From positions 1 through 48,784 of the forward strand of contig CAZAEW010000027.1 in NCBI GenBank assembly GCA_964484065.1: a stretch of 48,784 nucleotides of DNA, read 5' to 3'. This document shows, one piece after another, positions 31,431-38,982 of this stretch (its first letter is position 1; every line of letters begins with the position of its first letter). The stretch is from JAEVLT01 sp964484065 (GTDB lineage: Bacteria; Bacillota; Bacilli; Bacillales; Cytobacillaceae). Position numbers and translations under genes: made by a program. The notes beneath the pieces were generated by a model. It was not told the origin of the DNA and searched no databases. It saw only the letters and a list, made by a program, of their open reading frames with translations.

Positions 31431-31605
31431 TTTCATTTTCTCATGTAGAAAGTAAGGATGCTAAAATGACTGCTAAAACAAACTACAAAGAAGTGATAAA
31501 TGATGCAATTTATTAAACCAAAAAACAAAATTGGGTAGCATGCGAAAAACGGGACGGCTTAATTTTTTGGTGTGTTTTTTTGGCTATTAGATGGGTTAAT
31601 ACTTA

Positions 31606-31890
31606 CTAGTCAATTCTATATTCACCTGTTGTGATTTTACCACTATTTTCATCTACAAGGTCTGTGCCTATTTCCCCGTTTTCTTTGTTTTCCCATTGAA
31701 TGATATAGTCGCCATTTTTTCGTTCAACAGATTTAATTTTTATAGTACCAATTTGATAAGTATGTGCATGTTTATATCGCTTTAATATCATATCTTTTGC
31801 TTCTTCTTGTGAAATTTTTGGTTTGGAATTGCTACAACCAGTCATCATCATTAAACCAATCAAAGATAATACAATAGTAATTTTTTTCAA
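31606..31890 (-). CDS. Small lipoprotein of unknown function
   Basis: A 94-aa lipoprotein: signal with lipobox MMTGC (Cys19), a helix (SQEEAKDMILKRYKHAH) and a beta-rich half (IKSVERKNGDYIIQWENKENG, LVDENSGKITTGEYRID) that resembles a PepSY-like fold. Membrane-attached on the outer face. The start is TTG with AAAGGGGG upstream. It lies on the minus strand between E9 and E10. Bases 31431-31605 on the other side contain only a short remnant frame (MTAKTNYKEVINDAIY, 31466-31516) that I do not count as a gene. Confidence 0.75.
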   Translation of the reverse strand: MKKITIVLSLIGLMMMTGCSNSKPKISQEEAKDMILKRYKHAHTYQIGTIKIKSVERKNGDYIIQWENKENGEIGTDLVDENSGKITTGEYRID

Positions 31891-32037
31891 TCAAATCCCC
31901 CTTTTATTAATATTTAGGCAACTATATTTTACCATAAAAATTTTCATATATTTATTCAATTCATCCGGTCTGGGTTGGAAAGGTACAGGAATTGTTATTA
32001 TAGTAATTATAATTGGATTTATAGTTGCATCATTCTT

Positions 32038-32130
32038 CTTCAAGTAACGGGGGCTTAAGTTATATAGGGATTCCCGCAATGATCTCTGCGGGGGTCATTT
32101 TTTTCTTATTGAACTAAAGATACAGTAGAG
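32038..32130 (+). repeat. Cassette element E10 (full)
   Basis: Left half TTCAAGTAACGGGGGC, terminator CCCGCA / TGCGGG (32073-32092) with a T-run, right half TTATTGAACTAAAGATACAG. The hairpin is unrelated in sequence to the common AGCTGTC form. Confidence 0.8.
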
Positions 32131-32211
32131 TGGAATATGAACGTATTTGCAGGTAACTATAAAGTATAGATAAAAAGGGTAAAGTTTAAATATTGTCCTG
32201 GAGGAAGCTGC

Positions 32212-32718
32212 TTGGAAAATCCTGTGATGATTTATAAACATCGTAAGTGGGAGATAATCACGATTGAAATTTTATATTTTTGTTTTATCTTGGTAGGTTT
32301 GATATTTATCATTCAAAGTATAGTTGGAAAAAATTCGTTTTATTGTGTTTATGGGATTGGGATTGTAATTTGTACTGTGTTGTTTTTCCGTAAATATCGG
32401 CTGGATGTTAAAGGCTATATAGCAGTTTATTCAAATAAAATTGTAGAAAAGAAGAAGCAATGTACTGAAATATTTTTCAAGGATACAATTGAAGTTAGAT
32501 TTTTAAAAAAAAGAATATATACAAAACAAACCTGGTATATGGATTGCTTGCAATTCTATGTAAAGGACCAGGAGATTCCAATACTTATCAATCCTTGGTT
32601 TAAAGGAACAGTGGTACCCCATAATATGACTGAAGAAACAAGAGCAATCTTGAATTTTATAAGGGCTAATTTTCCTTTTATAAAATATACAAAAGAAGAA
32701 TGGAAGGGACCTTATTAA
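32212..32718 (+). CDS. Two-helix membrane protein with PH-like domain
   Basis: A 168-aa protein with two adjacent membrane helices (about 15-60: IEILYFCFILVGLIFII and YCVYGIGIVICTVLFF) and a cytoplasmic beta-rich C-terminal domain (GYIAVYSNKIVEKKKQ, IEVRFLKKRIYTKQTWYMD). This is the usual layout of small bacterial PH-like membrane proteins. Start TTG 32212 has GGAGG about 7 bases before it. No function can be assigned; immunity proteins against membrane-active bacteriocins often have similar topology, but that is speculation. Confidence 0.7.
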   Translation: MENPVMIYKHRKWEIITIEILYFCFILVGLIFIIQSIVGKNSFYCVYGIGIVICTVLFFRKYRLDVKGYIAVYSNKIVEKKKQCTEIFFKDTIEVRFLKKRIYTKQTWYMDCLQFYVKDQEIPILINPWFKGTVVPHNMTEETRAILNFIRANFPFIKYTKEEWKGPY

Positions 32719-32729
32719 AAGCGATTATT

Positions 32730-32812
32730 TATTCAAATATTGGGTGCAAGTGCGGAACAAGTGGTTGGTTGCGGCAGCCTCTTTTTTATTGAACAAACAG
32801 AGTAATTGGACT
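32730..32812 (+). repeat. Cassette element E11 (full, diverged)
   Basis: Left half ATTCAAATATTGGGTGCAAG, hairpin around GGTTG / CAGCC with a T-run, right half TTATTGAACAAACAGAG with TAATTGG, matching the E1 right half. Confidence 0.75.
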
Positions 32813-32860
32813 ATTGTCATCATCGAGTTGTTTTGGATTATAGATGCAAGGAGGAGGGCA

Positions 32861-33151
32861 ATGTCAGCAGAAAACAAGCTGAAAATAGATGAGCAAAAGG
32901 TTTTGAATGACATATATGATTTGGTGTTAGATCCCAACACATTGGAACAGGAAAGAAATGTTTTGTTGTCCTGTAAAAATAATATTGAAAAAGGAGGCAA
33001 TCTATTTATTTGCATTATACAATTACAAAATGATTTACGTCCATTCGCAATAAAACAAGAACTCTCTACAAAAGTTTCGAAATATTATGTGGAAATTTCA
33101 AACTATAAGACTTTTGATGGGCGATTTGGTAGAGGATTATCTTTTTGGTAG
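32861..33151 (+). CDS. Enterocin-A-immunity-like bacteriocin immunity protein
   Basis: A 96-aa helical protein: KVLNDIYDLVLDPNTLEQERNVLL, then a helix (SCKNNIEKGG), LQNDLRPFAIKQELST and KYYVEISN. Helix spacing and the pattern of an acidic first helix followed by a conserved Lys-rich helix match the EntA-immunity family, four-helix bundles that guard producers against class IIa-type bacteriocins. ATG 32861 has AGGAGGAGG upstream; upstream in-frame codons run through element E11 and are rejected. No bacteriocin gene is nearby, so it is an orphan immunity gene. Confidence 0.7.
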   Translation: MSAENKLKIDEQKVLNDIYDLVLDPNTLEQERNVLLSCKNNIEKGGNLFICIIQLQNDLRPFAIKQELSTKVSKYYVEISNYKTFDGRFGRGLSFW

Positions 33152-33183
33152 ATGCGTCCTTCAATAAAATGTGAAAAGGTTCA

Positions 33184-33272
33184 CTTAAGCTAACGGGTAG
33201 CAATAGTTAAAGATTGGAGCTGTCATTGCCGGCAGCTTTTTTTGTTCCACAAACGGAACAGGACTTGAAGAA
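33184..33272 (+). repeat. Cassette element E12 (full)
   Basis: Left half TTAAGCTAACGGGTAGC with AATAGTTAAAGA, hairpin AGCTGTC / GGCAGCT (33219-33238) with a T-run, right half CCACAAACGGAACAGG with ACTTGAAGAAG. Confidence 0.88.
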
Positions 33273-33330
33273 GATCTATCGACAAAAGGACATTCCTGGT
33301 AGTACAGAGATGCCCTTTTTTACTCTTTTG

Positions 33331-33726
33331 TTAGAATTTAAAGTCTAGAATCATCTTACTGGTTTCACCTGCAAACTTATAGTTATAAGACCCTTTCAAG
33401 CTTTCTAAGTCACCGGTAGCGTTGATGATTGTTGATGGAGAATCTAGATTTCCTTTATCAAATATTCCTTGCTCAATAGCCGTAAATGTCCCCTGTTTTC
33501 CCTTGTAAGTTCCTTCGAAATGCAGAAATCCAGAAATTTTAGAAGTGGCCAAGTGACCATCATCTATAGTGGAGTCTATATAAAATAATAAATATTCAAC
33601 AAAAGCTTTTCCTGATAATTCACCCTCAATATCATATTCGACATGGGCAATATTAATAGGGAATTCTTTTCTAGTGTCGTCTACTGGCTTTTCATCCCAT
33701 TTGCTTACTGTAAATGTTACCTCCAT
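33331..33726 (-). CDS. DUF3224-family protein
   Basis: A 131-aa all-beta protein: MEVTFTVSKWDEKPVDD start, DIEGELSGKAFVEYLL, GFLHFEGTYKGKQGTF, then DLESLKGSYNYKFAG and a C-terminal strand. This is the DUF3224 (allene-oxide-cyclase-like barrel) pattern. Function is unknown; close homologues in Bacillus are stand-alone cytosolic proteins. ATG 33726 follows GAAGGGAG. The gene is inverted between E12 and E13, which are not inverted. Confidence 0.82.
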   Translation of the reverse strand: MEVTFTVSKWDEKPVDDTRKEFPINIAHVEYDIEGELSGKAFVEYLLFYIDSTIDDGHLATSKISGFLHFEGTYKGKQGTFTAIEQGIFDKGNLDSPSTIINATGDLESLKGSYNYKFAGETSKMILDFKF

Positions 33727-33851
33727 AGTAAATCTCCCTTCATTATTAAATAGTAATTCACCTCTAGTATAATATCCAAAAAATACCATTATCAATAATA
33801 GAATAGGATTGTTTTTATTAATTTTTCTTTACTAACTTTGTGAAATATTAC

Positions 33852-33937
33852 ACTTAAAGTAATGGGGGCAAGAGTTTAAGATCAAAGCTGTCATTGCCGG
33901 CAGCTTTTTCTTGTTGAGCTAACGAATCAGGATTGTA
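33852..33937 (+). repeat. Cassette element E13 (full, typical copy)
   Basis: Left half TTAAAGTAATGGGGGCAAG with AGTTTAAGATC, hairpin AAAGCTGTC / GGCAGCTTT (33884-33907, one G-U pair) with TTTTTCTTG, right half TTGAGCTAACGAATCAGG. Confidence 0.92.
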
Positions 33938-33963
33938 TTATAAGTTTTTGAAGGTAAAAATGT

Positions 33964-34251
33964 ATGGATACTTCTGTAAATCGATTAGACCAATATATAA
34001 TTTCATCCAAAGAACTATTAAGTATTGAGGATATAAAAGAAGTAGAACGTTATTTTTACTACTGTGAATATGAGATGGCTTTAGATGGCTTACTCATTGA
34101 ACTAACTAAATTAGGAAAGTATCTAAAAGGTTTTAATTTTCTTGAGTGGAAAGCACTTGGGGAACGTTTTAAACTCGATAAAGAGTTCGTTTTTGATGAG
34201 GAAATTTGGGAAAAGTTCTTGATTTGGGGAATGGCATACTCAATTAAATAG
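33964..34251 (+). CDS. MafI-like immunity protein
   Basis: A 95-aa acidic helical protein. The segment IEDIKEVERYFYYCEYEMALDGLLIELTKLG resembles the conserved core of MafI-family immunity proteins (a helix with an E-Y-x-x-A-x-x-x-L pattern), followed by FLEWKALGERFKLDKE. ATG 33964 has AAGG at modest distance, so translation may be weak. It lies between full elements E13 and E14 as a one-gene cassette. The assignment is moderate; the protein has no membrane segment. Confidence 0.7.
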   Translation: MDTSVNRLDQYIISSKELLSIEDIKEVERYFYYCEYEMALDGLLIELTKLGKYLKGFNFLEWKALGERFKLDKEFVFDEEIWEKFLIWGMAYSIK

Positions 34252-34261
34252 AAAGATTTTC

Positions 34262-34346
34262 TTATTGAAGTAACGGGTGCTTTAGTTGAACAAGGATTCC
34301 AATTTAGATCACAAAAGACACCGCAAATTTGGCGGTGTTTTTTAAT
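34262..34346 (+). repeat. Cassette element E14 with a distinct terminator
   Basis: Half-site TTATTGAAGTAACGGGTGC with TTTAGTTGAACAAGG, then terminator ACACCGC / GCGGTGT (34318-34338) with six T. The terminator sequence is unlike the other copies. Confidence 0.75.
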
Positions 34347-34558
34347 GTTATTTAATCTGCCAGCTTATTTTCTGGGTTTTGTACTTCAAAACAGAACCGG
34401 TTACCCAAAAGAGGATAATAAAGTTGCACAAAGCACTATCCCATATTCCATTCGGATTAATCTTTTTAATTAACAATAATAAAATAAAGAAAATTACCTA
34501 CTACTAAAGTATAATAAAAGTGATTATGTAATATTTTGTATTTTTGAGGTGAATAAAC

Positions 34559-35809
34559 TTGGTAGAAACAGCAGAAGGAAAAACTTCTATGTTCCATAAG
34601 GATTTGGAGGAATATTTTGAAGGTAAAGATTTTGAGATTTATTTGTTTCCGTTGAATGTTCAAAGAAAATTTGTTTCATTACAAGAGCTATATGATTTTA
34701 TTTTAGAATTACAAGGTTATTGGAAACCTTTTAATCAAGGAAAACTTTCCGAAGTAATAAATTACATTAATCAATTTTTATCTAATTTAACAAATGCTAA
34801 TAATCAGGCTCATAATAATCCAATAGATAATGCTAAAAATACTTTAAATGCTGCCCTTTCTTTACTTTCAAGAAATAGTTTCCCTATGGTGTTTGTATCA
34901 CCTGAAGCCGACTTTCTCCGAAATCTCTATATAACTAATCTCGAACAGGCTAATGCTGCTTGTGAATTCTTATTTTCACAAAATACAGGTAATTTACAAA
35001 TCCAATTAAATAAAAAAAACCACTTGGTTGGTATAATTCAAGCCTTCATCTTGAAGAATCCTAATTTACAGGACAATATATTTAAAAACATTGATGATTC
35101 TTTAAGAAGGATAACAGAACACTCCATTAATTACGTAAATACTGCTGACGAAGAGCATAGTGAAAGACTGAAGAAAATTGTAAAAGAAAATAAAGAATTA
35201 AAAGTGTCAACAGAAACTTGGAAAAACGAATTAGCAACAACTACTGAAAATTGGAAACAAAATTTAGTAACAGATACAAAAAATTTTGTTGATATCAAAA
35301 AAGCTGAACTAGAAGATTTAACCAATCTCTACCAAGAAAAATTGAAACTTGAAGCTCCCGCTCAATATTGGGAAGAATCGGCTATTGATTATGCTAAAAA
35401 GGGTAAAATGTGGATTTGGATCACTGTCGGATTCTTAGCAGCTTTTATTGCTTTATTAGTATTTTTACTCTTTGAATTGCCAGATAGTAAAACATCTTTA
35501 AATTTTACCTCTATAAAAATGTCTATTATATTAACCGTTATTATTTCCGCTGGGTTATTCCTAATCAATCTATTTATTAAATTAGCGTTAAGTGCTTACC
35601 ATTTATCACGGGATGCGGAAGAAAGACACAAATTAGCTTATGTATATTTAGCTCTTCTTAAAGAAAAAGCTGTTGAGGAAACAGATCGGACAGTTGTTCT
35701 TCAATCATTATTTAGCCGTTCTGACACAGGATTACTTAAAGGTGATTCAAGTCCTACAATTCCAGACGGAATGATAACTCAGGCTCTTAAGTATCTTACA
35801 CATAAATAA
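34559..35809 (+). CDS. DUF6161-like coiled-coil membrane protein
   Basis: A 416-aa protein: an N-terminal helical domain (about 1-190), a coiled coil (about 195-265, KKIVKENKELKVSTETWKNEL), the motif LKLEAPAQYWEESA just before two membrane helices (about 283-307 and 319-347), and a cytoplasmic helical tail. This matches the DUF6161 family as I know it. Its coiled-coil-plus-two-helix plan is common among phage-defence membrane effectors, but the function is unproven. Start TTG 34559 has GAGGTGA 7 bases upstream; TATAAT at 34510 may be its -10. It has its own non-element terminator. Bases 34347-34509 hold nothing recognisable. Confidence 0.75.
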   Translation: MVETAEGKTSMFHKDLEEYFEGKDFEIYLFPLNVQRKFVSLQELYDFILELQGYWKPFNQGKLSEVINYINQFLSNLTNANNQAHNNPIDNAKNTLNAALSLLSRNSFPMVFVSPEADFLRNLYITNLEQANAACEFLFSQNTGNLQIQLNKKNHLVGIIQAFILKNPNLQDNIFKNIDDSLRRITEHSINYVNTADEEHSERLKKIVKENKELKVSTETWKNELATTTENWKQNLVTDTKNFVDIKKAELEDLTNLYQEKLKLEAPAQYWEESAIDYAKKGKMWIWITVGFLAAFIALLVFLLFELPDSKTSLNFTSIKMSIILTVIISAGLFLINLFIKLALSAYHLSRDAEERHKLAYVYLALLKEKAVEETDRTVVLQSLFSRSDTGLLKGDSSPTIPDGMITQALKYLTHK

Positions 35810-35819
35810 TTTTTTTCTT

Positions 35820-35848
35820 GACTATCTTTTTTTGGATAGTCTTTTTTA
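35820..35848 (+). terminator. Terminator of the DUF6161 gene
   Basis: GACTATC / GATAGTC stem with an 8-base loop then TTTTTT. It carries no cassette half-site. Confidence 0.88.
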
Positions 35849-35943
35849 TTTGGTTCTTTTAGCTCTACTTCCATAGTCAACCAATCTATTAAATATTTAC
35901 TATAATAAAAACTATGGTAAAACTTACTTATACGGAGGATGTT

Positions 35944-36240
35944 ATGTCATCAGGAGAATCTGGTTATATTTACATTTTAATTAATCCTTCAATGGTGGGT
36001 TTAGTTAAAATAGGGAAGACAACAAGAGACCATAAAGATAGAGTAAATGAATTATCCAGTGCTACGGGTGTACCTACTCCATTTATTCTTATATATCAGG
36101 AATACTTTGATGATTGTTCAACCGCTGAAATTAAGATAAGAGAAACTTGAAAAAGTTTTATCGGTTGATGCTTTATCAGATAGTCTGCGTGCTATTTTAT
36201 TAAAACAATTTCTATTCAAAACAACAAATCGATGGGAATA
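35944..36240 (+). pseudogene. T5orf172/GIY-YIG-type nuclease domain gene, frameshifted
   Basis: ATG 35944 follows ACGGAGGAT and opens GYIYILINPSMVGLVKIGKT, the start of the T5orf172/Mug113 branch of the GIY-YIG superfamily, through EIKIRET at a TGA (36148-36150). Reading one base later continues sensibly (LEKVLSVDALSDSLRAILL...) to a TAG at 36238-36240. One base has therefore been gained in or near the AAACTTG stretch. The full-length domain would be about 98 aa. T5orf172 domains occur in phage and mobile-element proteins. It is either a decayed gene or a sequencing error. Confidence 0.7.
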
Positions 36241-36291
36241 GTTCTTTTTGAATTTACAGGCAATCCTTCAACCACGGGGCAAGGCATTTTT

Positions 36292-36384
36292 CTTATTCAA
36301 GTAAACGGGTGCAAGAGTTTAAGATCAAAGCTGTCATTGCCGGCAGCATTTTCTTTTTGTACTAACGGTACAGATTAGTTGAAT
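36292..36384 (+). repeat. Cassette element E15 (full)
   Basis: Left half TTCAAGTAAACGGGTGCAAG with AGTTTAAGATC, hairpin AAAGCTGTC / GGCAGC with an interrupted T-run, right half TACTAACGGTACAG with ATTAGTTGAAT. Confidence 0.9.
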
Positions 36385-36448
36385 AAAAAATAATGTTAAA
36401 ATATGCGTATGTTCAGCCGTTTTTTAATTGAAAAGGGTGGGTAAAGAA

Positions 36449-36866
36449 ATGTTGTCAGAACAAAGAAAAAAATATGGATTTAGCAATAAAAAATATAATT
36501 GTTCCCGTTTTAAAAGAACATGGATTTAAAGGTTCGTTTCCGCATTTTAGAAGGAAGAACGAAAATAATATTGATTTAATTACTTTCCAATTCAACAGAT
36601 GGGGTGGTTCATTTGTAATTGAATTGACAATATGTCCATTAGATGGATTAACTATGTATCGGGGTGAGGAAATTAAACCTAATAAAATGACAGCCCATGA
36701 CGTTAATAAACGATTTAGATTAGGTGCAAAATCCCAAGATGAAGATGGTATTTGGTTTAATTATGAAGAAGCTAAAACCAAAGAAGATTACGAAAAGGTT
36801 TCCGCTAATGTTTTAAATTTATTAAATACGTTAGACCGTTCTTGGATTTCTAACTTATTAAAGTAA
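36449..36866 (+). CDS. DUF4304-family protein (start region possibly frameshifted)
   Basis: The main frame from ATG 36474 gives 130 aa with DUF4304 features (IKNIIVPVLKEHGFKGSFPHFRR, LITFQFNRWGGSFVIELTI, a W near the C-terminus). A good ribosome site (AAGGGTGGG) and an ATG at 36449 lie upstream but one base out of frame. Removing one A from the 7-A run at about 36466-36472 joins them into MLSEQRKK-NMDLAIKN..., which looks like the normal family N-terminus. So there is either a homopolymer sequencing error or a recent frameshift. DUF4304 proteins are common in toxin-immunity clusters. Confidence 0.78.
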
Positions 36867-36890
36867 ACAAGGGCTTGAGTTCAATAAAAG
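36859..36890 (+). repeat. Cassette element E16 (degenerate half-site)
   Basis: TTAAAGTAAACAAGGGCTTG followed by AGTTCAATAAAA. A weak copy without hairpin between two genes. Confidence 0.4.
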
Positions 36891-36902
36891 GGGTTCAAAC
36901 AT

Positions 36903-37148
36903 ATGGAGCAATACAGTTATGAGGAATTTCTTGAAGATTTAAGTATAGGAAGAGAGATTCATTTTATTTATAAAGGCCAAGAATACTATATTGGTCGTGG
37001 GACAGGTCAATTTATGTTTTGGAAGTTCTATGATTCTGCAAGTGAAATCATTGGAGAAGATGTTGAAGATTTACTTCGAAAAGTGAGAATGGATGAGAAA
37101 CAAATTAGGGATGTTTGGGACTTAATTGAGATTGACACTATTTTCTGA
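36903..37148 (+). CDS. Small soluble protein, unknown family (81 aa)
   Basis: An 81-aa acidic protein: SYEEFLEDLSIGREIHFIYKGQEYYIGRGTG, FMFWKFYDSASEIIGEDVEDLL, then a short helix. It has the form of a compact beta-alpha immunity-like protein and I recall similar Bacillus orphans, but I cannot name the family. AAAAGGGG lies before the ATG. It follows the DUF4304 gene closely, so the two may be co-transcribed. Confidence 0.75.
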   Translation: MEQYSYEEFLEDLSIGREIHFIYKGQEYYIGRGTGQFMFWKFYDSASEIIGEDVEDLLRKVRMDEKQIRDVWDLIEIDTIF

Positions 37149-37180
37149 TATAAGTAAAAGCTAAATTGATAATGAGTTGT

Positions 37181-37333
37181 TAAGCTAACGGGGGCAAGAG
37201 TTAAACAAGAGGATATGCGACTAAGCCGTTCCCTTTTGAGGTACTCACACAGTAAAAGTAAATATAACAACAAACAGATATAACAGCAACTATAAAAGCA
37301 GTGGAATTCGCATTGAAATTCACTGCTTTTATA
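37181..37333 (+). repeat. Cassette element E17 (half-site plus distal hairpin)
   Basis: Half-site TTAAGCTAACGGGGGCAAG with AGTTAAACAAG at 37181-37211. About 80 bases later TATAAAAGCAGTG / CACTGCTTTTATA (37291-37333) forms a strong hairpin that can end transcription. Confidence 0.7.
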
Positions 37334-37412
37334 TATGTTATTTTTGGACTTCAACCCCATAGATGATTTTTATAATATAATTGTATTAAATTTACACTTG
37401 AGAGGTATTTCG

Positions 37413-38432
37413 ATGAACGATTACGAAGCTATGGTAAAAGATTTAGAATCGAAACTTTCCCAAACTCCAATGGATACTGAAATTATGAATGACATGGCAA
37501 TTGGATATATGGAATTAAATGAGTACGAAAAGGCTTTTCACTTCTTTGAAGAAGCAGCCAAAATAAATCCCTCAGTACAAAATTTAAATAATTTGGGCTA
37601 TTTTTATATTACAGAAGGAGAGTTAGTAGATGAAAATTGGGAATATGCCGATGAAAAAGCCCGCAAAGTCCTTGAAAAGGCAGTAAGCCAAGAACCTAAA
37701 TCCCACTTTCCATATTCATTATTAGGTGAGCATTATATTTCACAAGGCAATTATGAAAGAGCATCAGAATTGTTAAGTTGTTCAGTAAAGATAAGGGAAA
37801 CAGTTGAAAACTTAAACAATTTAGGTGTTTGTTTTTACATGAGAAATAACATTCAAGAGGCGAAAAAATTTTTCTATAAAGCAAGCCAAAAGTACGGTGA
37901 GAATAATGACAGTTTAAGTCCATTATTAAGCTACGGCATTTGTCTTGCACAACTTGGAATGAATTCTGAAGCCAAAGAAACTGCTGAACGATTATTAATG
38001 TTACCTAAATATGACCTAAATGTGGGAAAGGAAGAAATTGCTGATATTTATTATGAACTTCGTGATTACTCTAAAGTTATACCATTATTTGATAATTCAA
38101 TCTTGAGTTATTCAATGTACTGGGTTCCGATGTATTTATATTCCATTAAACAAATTGGGGATAATCAGTTGTTAGATACAACATTCAAAAAAATTATTGA
38201 TTATGTTGAAGAACAAATTATGGATATTAAAAACGATGACGATGACGATTGGAGTAATGAGGACCGGGAGAGTTACATTAATGAACTGAGAAGTGATATT
38301 GAAAATTACAAGAAAGCGTACACAGAAATTCAAATGGATATTCGACCAGCCCTTAATTATCAACCAAGTGTTGAAAGAACTTGTTATTTATTTGGATGTA
38401 AAAGACATCAAAATCCGCATTATATCGATTAG
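37413..38432 (+). CDS. TPR-repeat protein
   Basis: A 339-aa soluble protein with several tetratricopeptide repeats (MNDMAIGYMELNEYEKAFHFFEEAAKINP, NLNNLGYFYITEGEL, SLLGEHYISQGNYERASELL, NLNNLGVCFYMRNNIQEAKKFF, LSYGICLAQLGMNSEAKETAERL). The C-terminus is acidic (DDDDDW) and ends with CXXXXFGCKRH. TPRs mediate protein contacts; target unknown. ATG 37413 is used because GAGAGGT lies about 7 bases upstream. It is the largest non-enzymatic gene of the array. Confidence 0.85.
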   Translation: MNDYEAMVKDLESKLSQTPMDTEIMNDMAIGYMELNEYEKAFHFFEEAAKINPSVQNLNNLGYFYITEGELVDENWEYADEKARKVLEKAVSQEPKSHFPYSLLGEHYISQGNYERASELLSCSVKIRETVENLNNLGVCFYMRNNIQEAKKFFYKASQKYGENNDSLSPLLSYGICLAQLGMNSEAKETAERLLMLPKYDLNVGKEEIADIYYELRDYSKVIPLFDNSILSYSMYWVPMYLYSIKQIGDNQLLDTTFKKIIDYVEEQIMDIKNDDDDDWSNEDRESYINELRSDIENYKKAYTEIQMDIRPALNYQPSVERTCYLFGCKRHQNPHYID

Positions 38433-38540
38433 CTATACAAAAAGAAAAATATTCGAACGGGAGGCAGTATGTTGCTACTGCGTCCCTTTTCTGCTTCTTC
38501 TGACGGGTACCTTAGTTTAGAAAAGTCGGGTGGATGTAAA

Positions 38541-38790
38541 ATGAATCAACCAACTGTAATGGAAATAATAGATAGATTGAAATCAGTTCTAAATGGCAAA
38601 TTGACAAGAAGAAGTATCTGATTGGGCTTCGTAGATGCCCCCACTATTGATGACGAAATTGTTTGGGATTTGTTAAAAATAATTAGTGGTATAGATATAT
38701 TAGATGCCCCCACTTCGTATTTACACAATGACCAGGACATAAAAGATTGGATAAAGCAAGCAACAAAATCCTTATTGAAGTTAGGTGGGC
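38541..38790 (+). pseudogene. Small immunity-like gene with two frameshifts
   Basis: ATG 38541 opens MNQPTVMEIIDRLKSVLNGKLT, a start I associate with a family of small immunity-like proteins in which EVSDWA follows. Here EEVSDWA is present in a second frame (about 38606-38630) and GFVDAPTIDDEIVWDLLKI...DIKDWIKQATK in a third, giving at least two frame breaks. The stop of the original gene is unclear because element E18 begins in the tail. A decayed cassette. Confidence 0.7.
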
Positions 38791-38862
38791 AAGAGTTAAA
38801 GATCGAAGCTGTCATTACCGGCAGCTTTTTTCTTATTGCGTTAACGGGTCAGGTTAATGGAA
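38772..38862 (+). repeat. Cassette element E18 (full)
   Basis: Left half TTGAAGTTAGGTGGGCAAG with AGTTAAAGATC, hairpin AAGCTGTC / CGGCAGCTT with TTTTTTCTT, right half TTGCGTTAACGGGTCAGG with TTAATGG. Confidence 0.9.
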
Positions 38863-38982
38863 AAGGGCTTTTTAACTTTGTCCAACAATTGTGGAAAGTC
38901 ACGGAAGATTGGTTATACTATTTCTGTTATAATTACCTATATATTTAAATTACTGGGTGGTGCTGAAGATTTGGGGAAAAAA

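Noticed and set aside
31960..32047. Hydrophobic frame ending GWKGTGIVIIVIIIGFIVASFFFK
   Set aside because: It has no ribosome site or clear start. It may be the tail of a decayed small membrane protein gene, but it cannot be supported as a gene.
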